Source: Allium sativum
Lineage: Eukaryota > Streptophyta > Magnoliopsida > Asparagales > Amaryllidaceae
Length of the DNA stretch: 64,000 nucleotides
Direction of reading: 5' to 3'
Assembly: GCA_030737875.1 (NCBI GenBank)
Contig: CM060922.1
Span: 318,905,456-318,969,455 of the forward strand
The position numbers and the translations under genes were made by a program. Shown here piece after piece: positions 12,776 through 24,165 of this stretch. Positions within the stretch are counted from its first letter, which is position 1; every line of letters starts with the position of its first letter. Under the pieces are notes generated by a model. The model was not told where the DNA came from. It searched no databases and saw nothing but the letters and a program-made list of their open reading frames with translations.

Positions 12776-14227
12776 CAACAATGTCGAGAATAATAATAAA
12801 TTAAACTGTTCTACTATGAAATTTCCTTTTAATTATTTTGGTTTTAAAATTAGGCCTTCTACACTTAAGCATGATGATTGGGTATTTATTATAGATAATA
12901 TTAATAATAAATTATCTAGATGGAATAGCAGACTTTTATCAAGAGCTGGTAGATTAGTTTATGTCAACTCTTTGTTGTCTGCTATTCCTACTTATTGGAT
13001 GGCCGTTCATCGATTTCCTCAATGGGTAGTTGAAAAAATCGATAGAATTAGGCGTAATTTCCTATGGAGTGGAGATAGCTTTTGTAGAGGATATACATGT
13101 TTAGTTAATTGGGAAGTTTGTTGTAGAACCAAGAAGGATGGGGGTCTAGGGATCATCAATTTATATAATTTTAACTCTTCCTTATCAGCTAAATGGTTAT
13201 GGAAATCTAGGAGCCCAGAGATGACGACTGCTTGGTGGCAAATTGTTTCCAAATAGTTGGATTAATAGATTATCTTATTTTTGAAATTCGATCTTGAAAT
13301 GTTTTGATTTTTTTATAGGTTGTAGGCTGATTGTTCATTCAGGTAATATTACTTATTTTTGGCATGATTCTTGGATCTCTCGTGTGCCTCTTAAAATAGA
13401 ATTTCGTGAGCTTTTTGAGAATTGCTGCTTTAAGAATGCTTTGATTATTGATGTTTATAGAGATAGTTTAGATCCCTTTTGGGAATTTACCTTTCAAAAT
13501 ATTTTAGAAGGGTTAGTGTTCAGGCAATTTGCCTTACTACGTGCAAAGTTTTCTTTGTATCATCTAGATAATCATGGTGATAACATCTATTGGGGTCTAG
13601 ATAAGAATCTTAAGTATACTTCTAACTCTGTGTATAACTTTCTTAATTTTTCTGGTGTTTCTATGCCTTTATTTAAGTTTCTTTGGAAGTCTAATTCTCC
13701 GCTTATAGTAATATTTCTTATGTGGTTGATTATTCATAAGAAACTTAATACGGTGGAGCAATTAAAGAAGAAGAATATTATTTTTGATGTTAAGTGTTGT
13801 TTTTGTAGTATTTTGGAGGAGAATGTGGATCATTTATTTTTCTCTTGCACTATTACCAATTATTTTCTTAATTTGATTTTAAGTACTTTTGTTTTTAATT
13901 GTCCCAATTCTTTTAGTAGTTGTGATTATTATTGGAATTGTTTTAGATTTCAAGCATAGATATGTGTTGGATTCTTTAATTTCTATTATTAGTTGGTTCA
14001 TTTGGTTGGACAGAAATCAAAGATTGATCCATTCTAATTTTGTCTCTACAGATAAGTTAATCATTAGGATTGTTTCTTTTAGTCTGCATTGGATGTTGAA
14101 CCCTCACTATAAGTTATATAGGGATTCTCAATTCGAGAGATATTTGATTAAGGTTAGAATTAATTTGAGTTTGTTTATTAGATTAAATATGTACTTTAGT
14201 CATAATAGAATTTGCATTTGTTATTGA
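12776..14227 (+). pseudogene. LINE ORF2 C-terminal remnant (RT end plus zf-RVT region)
   Basis: The first open part (to a stop at 13254-13256) reads like the end of a plant L1 ORF2 reverse transcriptase: a 'YFGFKI' stretch, 'LSRWNSRLLSRAGRLVYVN', 'IPTYWMAVHRFP' and 'IDRIRRNFLW'. The second (13294-13959) has the FWHDSW motif and a zinc-binding pattern CCFC...DHLFFSC typical of the zf-RVT domain. A third overlapping frame (13889-14227) continues with 'FIWLDRNQR', showing a frameshift near 13.9 kb. The endonuclease and catalytic RT core are absent, so it is a dead fragment. Confidence 0.85.
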
Positions 14228-14301
14228 TTTGTGCTTTTTGTGTTGCTTGCTTGTCTCTGTTTTGCTTTGTTTTCTTTTCTTTTTCATACATATATATGGA
14301 T

Positions 14302-14333
14302 ACACACACACACACACACACACTCTCTCTCTC
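14302..14333. repeat. (AC)n(TC)n microsatellite
   Basis: An AC dinucleotide run passes into a TC run within the LINE 3' trailer. Confidence 0.9.
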
Positions 14334-14711
14334 ATATATGTATGTGATGGTTGCTTATGGTTTGGTTAGTATTTTTCAGGATGCAGGTAGTTGATGTTAG
14401 CTGTGGAGCTTTTTGGAGAGTTGTTCTGGTTTATTGATGACATATGCTTTGGAGATTTTTAGAGTGTAGTTTTGGAGAGTTTTATTGAGTTGTTCCATTC
14501 TCTTGTGTCTGTTGTATTTTTTTTGGAGGGACTAGTGTATTGTATATGAGTAGATACATTTCAGTATCGGGTGGTGGCCATGCCGGAACTCGATTTTGAA
14601 GTATGATGGTCGCGGTTTATCCGAAGCTCATCTATCTACATTTTTATACATGCATATGTTTTGTTTTTCTATTTCCTTTCAGAATTGTAGGCAACTATTG
14701 TACACTTTATT

Positions 14712-14715
<4 letters not shown>

Positions 14716-14796
<81 letters not shown>

Positions 14797-14820
14797 CGCG
14801 CGCGCGCGCGTGCGCGTGCA
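14716..14820. repeat. Compound (TA)n(TG)n(CG)n microsatellite
   Basis: About 45 bp of TA is followed by about 30 bp of TG and then about 28 bp of CG-rich alternation. All three blocks are alternating pyrimidine-purine; the TG and CG parts are classic Z-DNA-prone sequence. The tract lies near the 3' end of the LINE insertion. Confidence 0.95.
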
Positions 14821-15209
14821 CTCTCTTCTTTGTAGAAGATCACACATTTTTTATTTAATTTTTTTTTGTCTTACGATGAGTCAACATCTTAAAAATATTA
14901 AATTCAGGTCATTTGTTAGCAACCTCTTAACCAATACTGTTTATTTATTAACAAAACATCGATGTTGAATTTAATTCAACAAAATCAGATTTTAATATTA
15001 CTTATGTTAGAAAGTCCATATTAGAATAATTTGAAAGCAAGTAACATCCAAAACATTGAGGAATCCTATTGTATCCCTCCAACCCGCCCCACTGCATCAC
15101 AGCTCATATATTAATTCATATATGCATATAAAATAAATAATATAAATATATTTCATTTTAATATCTAAATTAATTAAATATTACTTTACTACAAATTCGG
15201 GTTGTTACA

Positions 15210-16440
15210 TAATCAGTCTCCTCGAATACCTAAAATTAGCTACTTCATCTCATCACGGATCCATCATTTTGACTAAGAAACAAGCTCCAAGAACAATACG
15301 ATGAGAAACATGAAGCAAGCAGCAAGTCACTTCGTGATCATAAGTTCAAATCAATCCTGTTAGAGAATCTTACAAATCAATATCTATCCATTCTCATGGA
15401 TCATTATTGATCCATAACAAGTGTTGACGTGGTCATGTTTAATTGTGGGAAGTTGCCGATGAAACATCGAAGAAATGATGGAAATCATGGAAGAACACAT
15501 TCTAGCGGTTTACAACTATATATAAATGGGTAGGCGCTTTTTTTATATCTTTTTTCTCTTATATCATTTTCTACATCTAGTAATTGCTCGTGGATCGTCA
15601 TTGATCCATAAGAACTGTAATAATAAAATCAGCAATTAAACTATTAAAAACTCCAAGTGAACATGGGTCTCGGTGGATCGAACGAAGATAAATATTGTAT
15701 GTGTTATTTTTTTACTTGTTTTCAATTATATTTCTTCATCTTTCCTCCTTTTTAATTCTTATTGGGTGTCCGTGCTATTTTTGGTCCAAACAGATGTAGA
15801 CAAATTTAAATTGTGGATCATATTCAATTCATGTGTTTGATTTTTTTTTTTCAATAATTTTTTAACACTATATAGTTACATATGTGAATAAGCTATATTG
15901 TTTATTTATTTCACACTAGTAATTTATATTTTTTAAATTGATTTTAAAACTTGGATTCTTACATTTTTTATGCCTAAATTTTATTTTTCTCCCACTATTT
16001 GTTTTTGGAAACAATGAGATTTATCTTGCTACATTCTTCTTTGAAATACTTTTGTTAATATTCATTATCAATTACGACTTATTAGTTTTTCACTTCAATG
16101 TATCTGTTGAATAATTAATATATAGAGTTGTATGGCTTAATTTTTTTTTCTTTCACTCCAACGTTTCGGTTAAAGAGTTAATATATAAGATTGAGGAACA
16201 TCGAGAAAAGAATAAACAACGATATTTTTTTTGGCATATGGACAGAAATTCTCAACTTTTGACTAAAGGACAAAATTATATTTTCTCTTTCAACTCTACA
16301 ATCCCTTCCATGATCAAATTTTATGAAGCCATATCTAGTCTACAATATGTAGAAACTGTAGGTTGTACTGTTAAAAAATCGAATATTAGGGTTAGGTCAT
16401 CAAAATCAAACTTAATACGTAAAAGCTTCTTCTAAAAAAA
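15210..16440. other. Unannotated AT-rich sequence
   Basis: No gene recognised. A short phrase with GATCCATAA recurs near 15400-15420 and 15598-15610. An open stretch at 16238-16435 has no familiar motif and an atypical amino-acid mix, so I do not call it a gene. This is the interval between the left transposon nest and the albumin array. Confidence 0.4.
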
Positions 16441-18720
16441 GATTGTAAATTAGGCCCCTATAATTTAATTACTAAATAATTGCATAAGATTATGCAATTA
16501 TTCTGTGAATATTTTAGCAATAATAAATGTCTGCAATTTTTCTATGAAAAATTACATATATTTTTAATTAATAATTGCAAATTTTAGGCAATTTTTTGTG
16601 ATGAATAACTGCATAAATTTCTGTAATTTATTGGAAAAATTACATAAACGGTTGCAACGATTCAATGAATAATTGCATAAATTTATATAATTATTAGTTA
16701 ATTTAATTACATGATTTCATATTGTTTTTAAGAGAAAGTCTATTTAAACACAAATTTTTGACGCAATTGGTGACACAATCGATCTTTATCATTGGATTGT
16801 CCATTGAATTCCACTTCTCTGCATAAGGAAAAATATCCAATGGTGGAGATTGTGTTTTTATATTTATGTCTAATTTTATGTCAAAAAACCACTTTTTTTT
16901 TCTTAAAAAAAAAAAGAAAAAAGAAAAACAGGGTCTTTTGCTTATTTGGAAACTTGATTGACTTTAGTGGAGCTGTGGCACCGTTAAAAAAATGCTTTTG
17001 AGCCGTCCTCACTCTTTCGCTCCTCGAATCATGCGACCTTTCTTCAGCAAAGACAACAATGGCGAGCACTAAATCGCAACCTGATGCCTTACTTCGCAGC
17101 CGTTCCTTTCTCTGCTTCTTATCTCTGCTTATTTCTTCCTACACTGCCGCAATTTGATGGCTCCACTCCTATTGCAACCTGCTGCCTCAAATTCTGCTGC
17201 AACCTAGTGCAACGACCACTGTCTTAGCCTGCTTTGCTGATAAGATTAGGTAATTAGGTATCTTAAATTGCTTTTATTTTTATACTGGGTTAGTGATGTC
17301 AGATAGTGAATTGAAATTGGGTGTTTGGTAAAAAAAAAAAAAAAAAAAATAAAATAAATAAATAAATAAAAAAAAATCATTGTTCAAGGTGGGTGAATTG
17401 AACAATATGAATGTTGAATATAGGAATTTGGATATGAATAATAAAATTCTGTGTTATAGCAATTGAATGATGAATTATAGCAACTTCGTGTTACAACAAA
17501 ACTTTCAATTACTGTATTCACATAGTTGAAAAATACCATGAATTGTAGATATATTGTTCTACAGCAAATGTATGAAACACAGATGTAGCATAAAAGTATG
17601 AGTTTGCAACCATGCTGTAGTGTTTGGGTTGTTTTGGAGTTTATATGTAGCCTTCTTGGCGACTATTACATGTAACTTTTTATGAATGTTTTAGTTTAGA
17701 ACAAAACTGCAATGGTGAATTTATATTACTTTGATATTACGTGCAGTCTTCAAATATTGTATGCAGTTTGTATTTGTTTATAATTATGTTGTATATGTTA
17801 ATGTCAGATATGTCGTGCTTGTAAAAATTGTAAAAAGGGCATGTTAATCGTTTTATGATATGAGTGAATATCATATATTAAGAAACTTTGTCAATAATTT
17901 ATATTTTAAATGTACAGATTGTTAAAGAAATAAGAAATGAACGGTTCCGATGGTCCGACTGGTTCAATCTTCGGAACCCTGAATGGAGATTGCACGGTCC
18001 GACCGGTTCCGATGTTCTATATCTTACAAAATCCATACTTGTTTTGAGTAGTTTTAATATTTTTGCTTCACACTGAATGATTTGGCTTTGGAATTCAAAT
18101 TTTGTATATGGTACATCCTAAGGTTAATTTAAGATATTTTAGAATACATATTTCAATACATTTAATTTTGACTAAGCTTTAATATATATAAATTTCAGAA
18201 AGTTGGTTGCCATCATGCCATGAAGTAAAAGATTACACTTTCTATACACATAAGAGTCCCTACAAGCAAAGCTGCATGGTTTTTGACTGCAAGTAGCTAT
18301 GGCTTTCAAACTGAAATATATGCCAAGAGTGTGCACCTGCGCAGGACTGCGCAGGGACAGGAATACTTAGGGACAAGAATACGAACGAGGCGCGGATAGT
18401 TACTAGTTAGGTTGGTCATATGATCGTTGCTATTTTGTTGTGCAAGCTGGTTCAATTTTTTACACCCAATTGAACATCAACACCTTCAAAGTTTAACTCT
18501 TTCAAAGTTTAACGATCTCTATCTAAAATGTATTAAAATTCACTTTCTTTTTATCTGGTTTGAACTTTGAACTTTTGATGGGTCAGTGGCACATCTAGTG
18601 AGGACCTTTTACTGTAGGACTATTTTATGATTACTACACAATAGTAATTTGCGAACCAGGAGATATAATTAAACACCGGGTTTCTTTTGGATCTCCCTTT
18701 TTTTTAATGTTTTAACTGGG
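16441..18720. repeat. Diverged upstream portion of the tandem unit (ancestral left flank)
   Basis: Homologous to about 26870-28594 and about 36735-38470, but clearly more diverged and with several indels. Those two are nearly identical to each other. Shared landmarks include the run 'ctcgaatcatgcgac' near 17021, the 'cctgatgcctta' run near 17080 and 'gaaagttggttgccat' near 18200. It contains TTGCATAA-rich sequence at 16480-16700, an A/T hairpin-like run at 16888-16930 and an A-rich tract at 17331-17377. No coding region recognised. Confidence 0.7.
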
Positions 18721-18971
18721 TTGACAAAACTACATTAGCATGGATGTGAGATCACCTTAAGAACTAGTAGTTCCTGGATTTTAGAGTTTGGCTGGTCACG
18801 AGGTTTAATTTGCAATATTGACGGCTCCTATTTCTATACTTTCCAATATATTTATATTTCTGTGGACTGATGGTGACAAGTGGCAATTGTTACGTAGGTG
18901 AAACGTTATATGAAAACTTATGTAACAGTGGTGCCTGCACAAAGAAAATTATTGCATCGGAAAATTTCCCT

Positions 18972-18977
18972 TTTATT
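18972..18977 (-). promoter_or_regulatory. Polyadenylation signal AATAAA, albumin copy 1
   Basis: TTTATT on the plus strand reads AATAAA on the coding strand, about 92 bp past the copy 1 stop. It is conserved at 28846-28851 and 38722-38727 next to the intact copies. Confidence 0.55.
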
Positions 18978-19068
18978 AACTAGAAGAGTAGCATGTTTGC
19001 CGCACACGATGGTGTGTCGTCATGCCTTATTTGGTGGTTACATTACATGACAAGTCCCTTGTGATTTC

Positions 19069-19508
19069 TTACTCTAACATTTGACCACCCTGACGCATTC
19101 TGCAGGAGTGCGGCTCCATGTTACACATTGCTGGCAAAAACTTTCCTTTCATCATCACTTGTCTGCATCGGCCTGTACACTCCTGGCCTGTGTATCCTTC
19201 TTCTTGCATCATTTGTCTCATTGCATGTCTGATCATCGGGCACCTGCACTCACTCTCCTCAGCTGCATGCAACACTCTTCCGGCACTTGTGTGTTATCCT
19301 CTTCATCATCCATGTCATCATCCTGATCTGCACCTGTCATTAGAAGGCTCTGTCGTCTCCCAGACATGAAGAAAGAGCGACATCTGTTAAGTGAGCGGCG
19401 TTGCACTTCTCGCCTACATGAGCTAGCTCTGTCAGAGTACTGATCTTCTGCAGATGCAGTAAAAGCAAGAACAAGAGCTATTAAAGCAATAGCTATGATG
19501 AGCTTCAT
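19069..19508 (-). pseudogene. 2S albumin copy 1, frameshifted
   Basis: Same gene as copies 2 and 3: start codon at 19508, the same hydrophobic N-terminal signal peptide, the same CC and CxC cysteine motifs. Compared with copy 2 it lacks 7 bp near 19251 (copy 2 has the extra bases of 'ttcttca' near 29122). The reading frame shifts just after the 'MQLRRVS' stretch and stops at 19233-19235, leaving about 91 residues and removing most of the large chain. The downstream part stays open in another frame to 19069, so the deletion is recent. The TATA box and RY motifs are unchanged, so it may still be transcribed. The truncated precursor keeps only the first four of the ten cysteines and is unlikely to fold. 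Confidence 0.9.
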
Positions 19509-19592
19509 TGTTGAATATATCTTATTAGCTAAGAAGATCGATATCACAGTGATGGCTGATGCTTTGATGGAATGGGCTTAGATGAATGAGGC

Positions 19593-19662
19593 TATTTATA
19601 GGAGTAGTCACTGTGCGGTTGCATGAACAAATGCACAGCATGCAGAGCTGAGTGCCACACGT
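19593..19662 (-). promoter_or_regulatory. Seed-type proximal promoter, albumin copy 1
   Basis: On the minus strand: a TATA box (TATAAATA, 19593-19600) 85 bp before the ATG, RY-type motifs TGCATG/CATGCA at 19620-19625 and 19639-19644, and an ACGTG core at 19658-19662. RY motifs are bound by B3 factors (ABI3/FUS3/LEC2 type) and ACGTG cores by bZIP factors in seed-storage promoters. Identical in layout to copy 2. Confidence 0.7.
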
Positions 19663-19976
19663 ACATGCTGGGGCTTTGTAAGTTTGTAGAACTGAATTTG
19701 GATTTTTTTTTGGGGAAGTGGCAGAATTTGAGTGCGGTTTCTAGGTTAGCGAATTAAAAGACAAAATATATCTTGCCTTTTATACGTAGTAGGCGTGTAG
19801 AATCGCCTTTCTTTTCCTAAGTTACTTGGAAGTATAAATTATGATAACATTTTGCTGTGAAAATTTTAAATGACTGCATTATTAGACTGTTTGACCTATT
19901 TATGTCTTTGAGGATAGCCATTGGTCTTCCACATTTCATGTAAACTAGTTGAAAATACCTGGTTCTACATCAAATA

Positions 19977-20244
19977 CGTATTACAAATTACTAGTATAAC
20001 CGCACAACGGTGGGAAAACCGACCGTTAAGTTATATAAAATCTGAAGGTGGATACCCAGTGCTAAAGGCTCCCGTACTCAAGCGCGAGAGGACTTCTCAG
20101 GCAGTCTCCCGTCCGAGTATTATTCCCACGGCTTTTCAGACTCTGGAGGTGGTCGATTAGTGCGCACAGCCTTTCCCTCACATATGTGAAGAGGCCGGGA
20201 CTCGAACCTGCGCGCTCCAGATTACCCGCTGGGTAAACCAACTG
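19977..20244 (-). mobile_element. tRNA-derived SINE-like element, unit 1
   Basis: On the minus strand the head reads like the D-arm to T-arm of a tRNA: CAGTTGG...GGGTAATCTG, then GGTTCGAGTCC, a perfect Pol III B box (20198-20208). The acceptor stem is not closed, and about 180 bp of non-tRNA sequence follows, so it is not a tRNA gene. TCAAATA occurs at both edges (19970-19976 and 20245-20251), a possible but short duplication. There is no clear A tail. The family is not identified. Confidence 0.5.
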
Positions 20245-20251
20245 TCAAATA

Positions 20252-22428
20252 AATGCACTATTTTTTTATAAAAAAATGTAAGTGTATGAAAAATTGTAAA
20301 TTCAGTTAAACTAAGATTTGTGTGCATGTAAGCCAGTTTGATACTAAAAATCTACTACCGATGCATTGATATAAATCACTCACTGACGTATGCATACATA
20401 TAAATTATGTCAAGGATGATTATCATACTTTAAATAAATAACATCTTTATACCTCTAAATCATTACTAAGTTCATAAATTAAATGGACTAATTAAATAAA
20501 TATTAGCTCAAAACATATTATTATATTTGTGAATATTTGATTAAAGAATATAAAAATGCAGAAATATACGTAATAAATAAATCACATTTTATACAAATTA
20601 CATCAAACTAATTAATTTCACTTCAAGGGTTTGTCAAATTACACAAAGAAAACAAAGCATATATTGAACCAAAATACTAACAGATGGAAAAAGGATTGTA
20701 GTGACCTTCCATTTAAAAGCCGATGAAAACAAATAAATTGTGGAAGAACGAACAAAATCTTCAACGGAGATCATTCCATCATTATGAGTAATTCTACCTT
20801 GCTATATGTAGAATGAATTGTTTTCTCTAAGGCAGTATTATAACATCTAACCCGCCATGTTTAAATGATAAACATGCATTTAAATTTGATTTTAAATAAG
20901 GCAGTAACAGTCATATATTGTATAATAATCTATAAGATTCTGAACATGAACTTTTTTTGAATTATAATTGTTTTTATTTACCATTTCAACAGACATAGAT
21001 ATGAATCATGACGTTCAAAATGTTCTCCCTTTTCAATAATTTAGATGGTAGGCCTTTGAATTTTTCAATATGTGCAAGCGTTTTGAAAGTGAATATTGCC
21101 TTTACTATTACACAAAATATTAAGACATTGTCATTATTATTACACATAAAATATTAAAATATCAAAGAACCGCATAGTGGAATATATGTTAACGATAAAA
21201 TGAAAAGAAATCATATTAAATTATTGGCAAAAAGAGGAAATATATTGATATAATACATTTGCAAAAAAAAAAAAAAAGAGAAAGTATATCTGGAATACGA
21301 AAAGAAATGCATGTTACTTTGGTTTATTTAATAAAATATAATTAAGATCTTAATTACTTCAAACTCAAAGAGGATGCAAACAACGCTAGAACGGTATGCG
21401 AATAGCTATTAAGCCATACAAACAAATAACTTAATTAAATTGTACCGAAATGAAGCAATTCAGAGCATTTCAAAAATATCGATTACGACCATAAAATATG
21501 AAACTTTTTATTGTACTGGAAACATGAGTACATATAAAATTTTCAATTAAAAGTTTCATATTATTTAGACACAATCCATCTTCAATCAACGACAAAAGCA
21601 TACCAAAGAGATCAACGGTTCTCAATTTGCTAGAGCCATAAATTTTTTATCAAACAAGTTGGTTACGTGTAAAGGCCACAGAGGCATTTCAACAAACTCT
21701 GATCTACAAGCTCCCAGCAGCCACCACCAGCGATCATCCAAGGCCGGAGATGACCCATCAAGACAGGGTGATGATGAGCTTGGAGAGGGGAATGACATGG
21801 CAGTAAGCACAGGCGTTGACAGAGCCTGATTTGGATGTGCACGTGCACATCTGTACACATGCACAACTGCCAAGAAGGAGAATTATCTCATTGGGCTTTT
21901 TGTATTTAAATGGGGCTGAACCATTATGCTATGTATTTGAAAGTCATAAATATAGGAGAGAACATCATGTAACGTGTGTAAAATCTCTTATTTCATTCAA
22001 TAAAATTATGTTACTTCTCTCTTGTAATTCTCATTTTCCCTTCTAAAACTCTCTGAATTTCTCGATCCTTCCTCTCTTAAATTCTCTCTTCTAGTAACAG
22101 TGATGTTTCATTCTCTAATGCCCTTCTTTCTGCTACCCTCAGTTCCCATTTCTACTGATCTTCTAACACCATGATAATTCGTTCAAGGATTAAAGAAAAT
22201 GACCCTAATTCAATTTGACATGGTCAACAACAAAATAGAACCAATCACCAAGGCAGCCAACAGTCTTTAATTTAGGTGCAGTTTTAGGCATGACCAAGCA
22301 CATAGCCCATCAGGTCAATTTGTTGATCCCTGCATACAAAGCTTGCGGCTTCCCACATACATATATCCTTCTAATATTGGATTGAGGATCGGTGTATTGT
22401 ACTACCGAGATATGATGACAATTCAATG
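20252..22428. other. Intergenic, unit 1
   Basis: AT-rich DNA with an A-rich tract at 21265-21280 and no gene I can support. An 83-codon minus-strand frame at 21622-21873 is open in both duplicated units, but near-identity of the units explains that without selection. It has no recognisable domain. Confidence 0.5.
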
Positions 22429-22950
22429 TTTAAAACGCAAAAGGCGTACGTGAGGCGTTTTCGGGTCCGTGAGGCGAGGCGTAAGCCTCGAAGCGTTGAG
22501 GCGTAAGCCTTTCGGATAGAGAAAAAACGCAATACATATACTTAATTTTTAACCACTTCCATGCAACATCCCGTTTGTTCATTTTAAATTAACCTAGCCA
22601 ACAACAGAAATTAGGAACCAACTATACAAGGGCTTTTCGGGTAAGCCTACATTAATTCAAAATGTCTGTCTACACATATTATACAATCTTTTTTATTTCC
22701 ATTAAATAATTAAAGTTTAATGACATTTATCTGTGTTAATATCTGCAACTAAAAATAAACAAGTTTTTAAGTCATATGCCTCAACTGCTTGAGGCGTGCG
22801 AGTCGTAAGTTTTATGCGCTTTGTATGCCGCAACATTTTGAGGCGTAAGCTTTAGAGGTAAAAAGCCTTTTGGAGTAAGCCTCAAGGCGTTTTATCTCTT
22901 ATTTCTTCGAGGCGAGCCTTGAGGCGAGTATCGAGGCGAGTTTTTTAAAC
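22429..22950. repeat. GAGGCG-rich element, unit 1
   Basis: About 520 bp bounded by GTTTAAAACGC on the left and, inverted, GTTTAAAAAACTCGCC on the right. CAATG flanks both ends (22424-22428 and 22951-22955). The ends are crowded with GAGGCG/CGCCTC words such as AGGCGTAAGCCT; the middle is ordinary AT-rich DNA. The inverted ends and flanking repeat suggest a small non-autonomous DNA transposon. The superfamily cannot be assigned from this sequence. Confidence 0.5.
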
Positions 22951-22955
22951 CAATG

Positions 22956-24165
22956 GATGACCTGGACCAAACATAGCTGCATGTCCTCGTTCAAACTTCC
23001 TAACCTCAAATACTTCTTAATTTGATATCACTCCAAGTCTCCAACTACTTCCATTGGTGGCACCTTGGTTGCAAAGAAAACTTACTCCAACTGCATATAA
23101 AAAAGAATGATGCTTTGAAAAAGTTTGCTTAATATTTCGTAACTTTAACGCTGACATTCGTGCCATGGTTATTTTGCTTCTATAATCAGCTTGTAGTTTC
23201 ATACAGTGAGGGACGAGGCATGAAGACAAAGTTGACAATTGTGGTCTAGGTTATATTCAGCTTCTTGTTTCCTATTGTTCCCACAGTAAAAGATCCTCCC
23301 TGACTTTTTATTACTAATAGTTTACTTTCATGCCTGAATAATTAAATAGATTAATAATATTATTTCTCAAATTACATAAACAAATGATAAACAGTCCAGA
23401 TTCAACATAGGCAAAGACATCAGACGGCTAATCAAGTTGAAAATCTTTATCACTCTTTCTGTTTTTCTCGAATCCTAATTTGAATCTGCTCCAACCAGAT
23501 GGCAACGAAGAAGACATTCATGTCTCTCTGTTTCTCTACTCCAACTTTATCCATACATTATTTCACTCAAATTATATTCAAAAAGTTTCATGCAAAAGCT
23601 TCCACGAATTACAATGGGTATGTTATTTTTGTCAAATCCAAAATTTTCTTTTCCTGTATGATTTGGTTGAAAAATGCATCACATCCTAATTTCATTAGTT
23701 GTTTAATGATACCGTTATATTCATTTACCACTCAATTTCATTAACTCTAACTGATGGCTCCACGTCCAACCAATAGGCCATTGTCTATTCAGGCACAATT
23801 AAGTTTCCTTCCTCCCGCACTTTGATGTTCTATTCTTCTATTACCACATTATCTCAAAAATAATTTTTCTTATGTATATATCGATGAACTTTTAAATGTT
23901 ACTATACCTACAACAACAAAATAGTGGACGCGGGCGTACGTTAAAAGAGGTGATTTGGTGGGTCTTTCCATCTTGCGATTGTTCTATATCATCTACATGT
24001 CTTCTTTAATTTACTCTTTATACACCCCTTTGACCTACTCACAGAGGAATTGTTTGGAAACCACATTTGCCTTCCATTCCATTTCTACATAAATTGAATC
24101 ATGTGGTACAAGTATTTACTTCTTTTGCTATCTTAAAAGACATGATAAATTCTATCCCCCTTTTA
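22956..24165. other. Intergenic, unit 1
   Basis: No gene recognised. Plus-strand frames at 23480-23689 and 23499-23744 are open in both duplicated units but overlap each other and lack any familiar motif. I see no splice-linked or domain evidence for either. Confidence 0.45.

Larger units (their letters stand above)
12776..14864 (+). mobile_element. 5'-truncated LINE (L1-type non-LTR retrotransposon)
   Basis: The insertion is bounded by the 12-bp direct repeat TTTGTCTTACGA (12764-12775 and 14865-14876), an ordinary size for target-primed LINE insertion. It starts inside the reverse-transcriptase C-terminal region and continues through the zinc-binding region into a 3' trailer, so it is strongly 5'-truncated. 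The 3' end has no clean A tail; it holds a long TA/TG/CG microsatellite and a T-rich end. It sits in the minus-oriented LTR-like block 2693-15209. Confidence 0.75.
2693..15209 (-). mobile_element. Giant LTR-like block, host of two nested insertions
   Basis: It runs from TGTAAAACGG at 2693 to GGGTTGTTACA at 15209; on the minus strand it starts TGTAACAACCCGAA. Removing the nested element at 3198-10044 with one duplicated ATATT, and the LINE with its duplicated 12-mer, leaves about 3.6 kb. It shares blocks in the same order with the elements at 41539-47795 and 60064-64000: a purine-rich start, a stem-loop (11685-11713 here), a conserved run near 12106-12150 and a 'ttgaggaatcc' block near 15055. 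No coding sequence of its own is visible. The adjacent primer-binding site supports reading it as a 5' LTR. Confidence 0.55.

Noticed and set aside
20150..20250. tRNA gene
   Set aside because: The B box is present, but no acceptor stem can be formed and the tRNA-like part is fused to other sequence; a SINE-like element fits better.
21622..21873. 83-residue frame conserved between duplicated units
   Set aside because: Conservation equals that of the surrounding non-coding DNA after a recent duplication; not evidence for a gene.
23499..23744. 81-residue frame starting MATKKTFMS, conserved in both units
   Set aside because: Overlapped by another open frame and without any domain; identity follows from the recent duplication.
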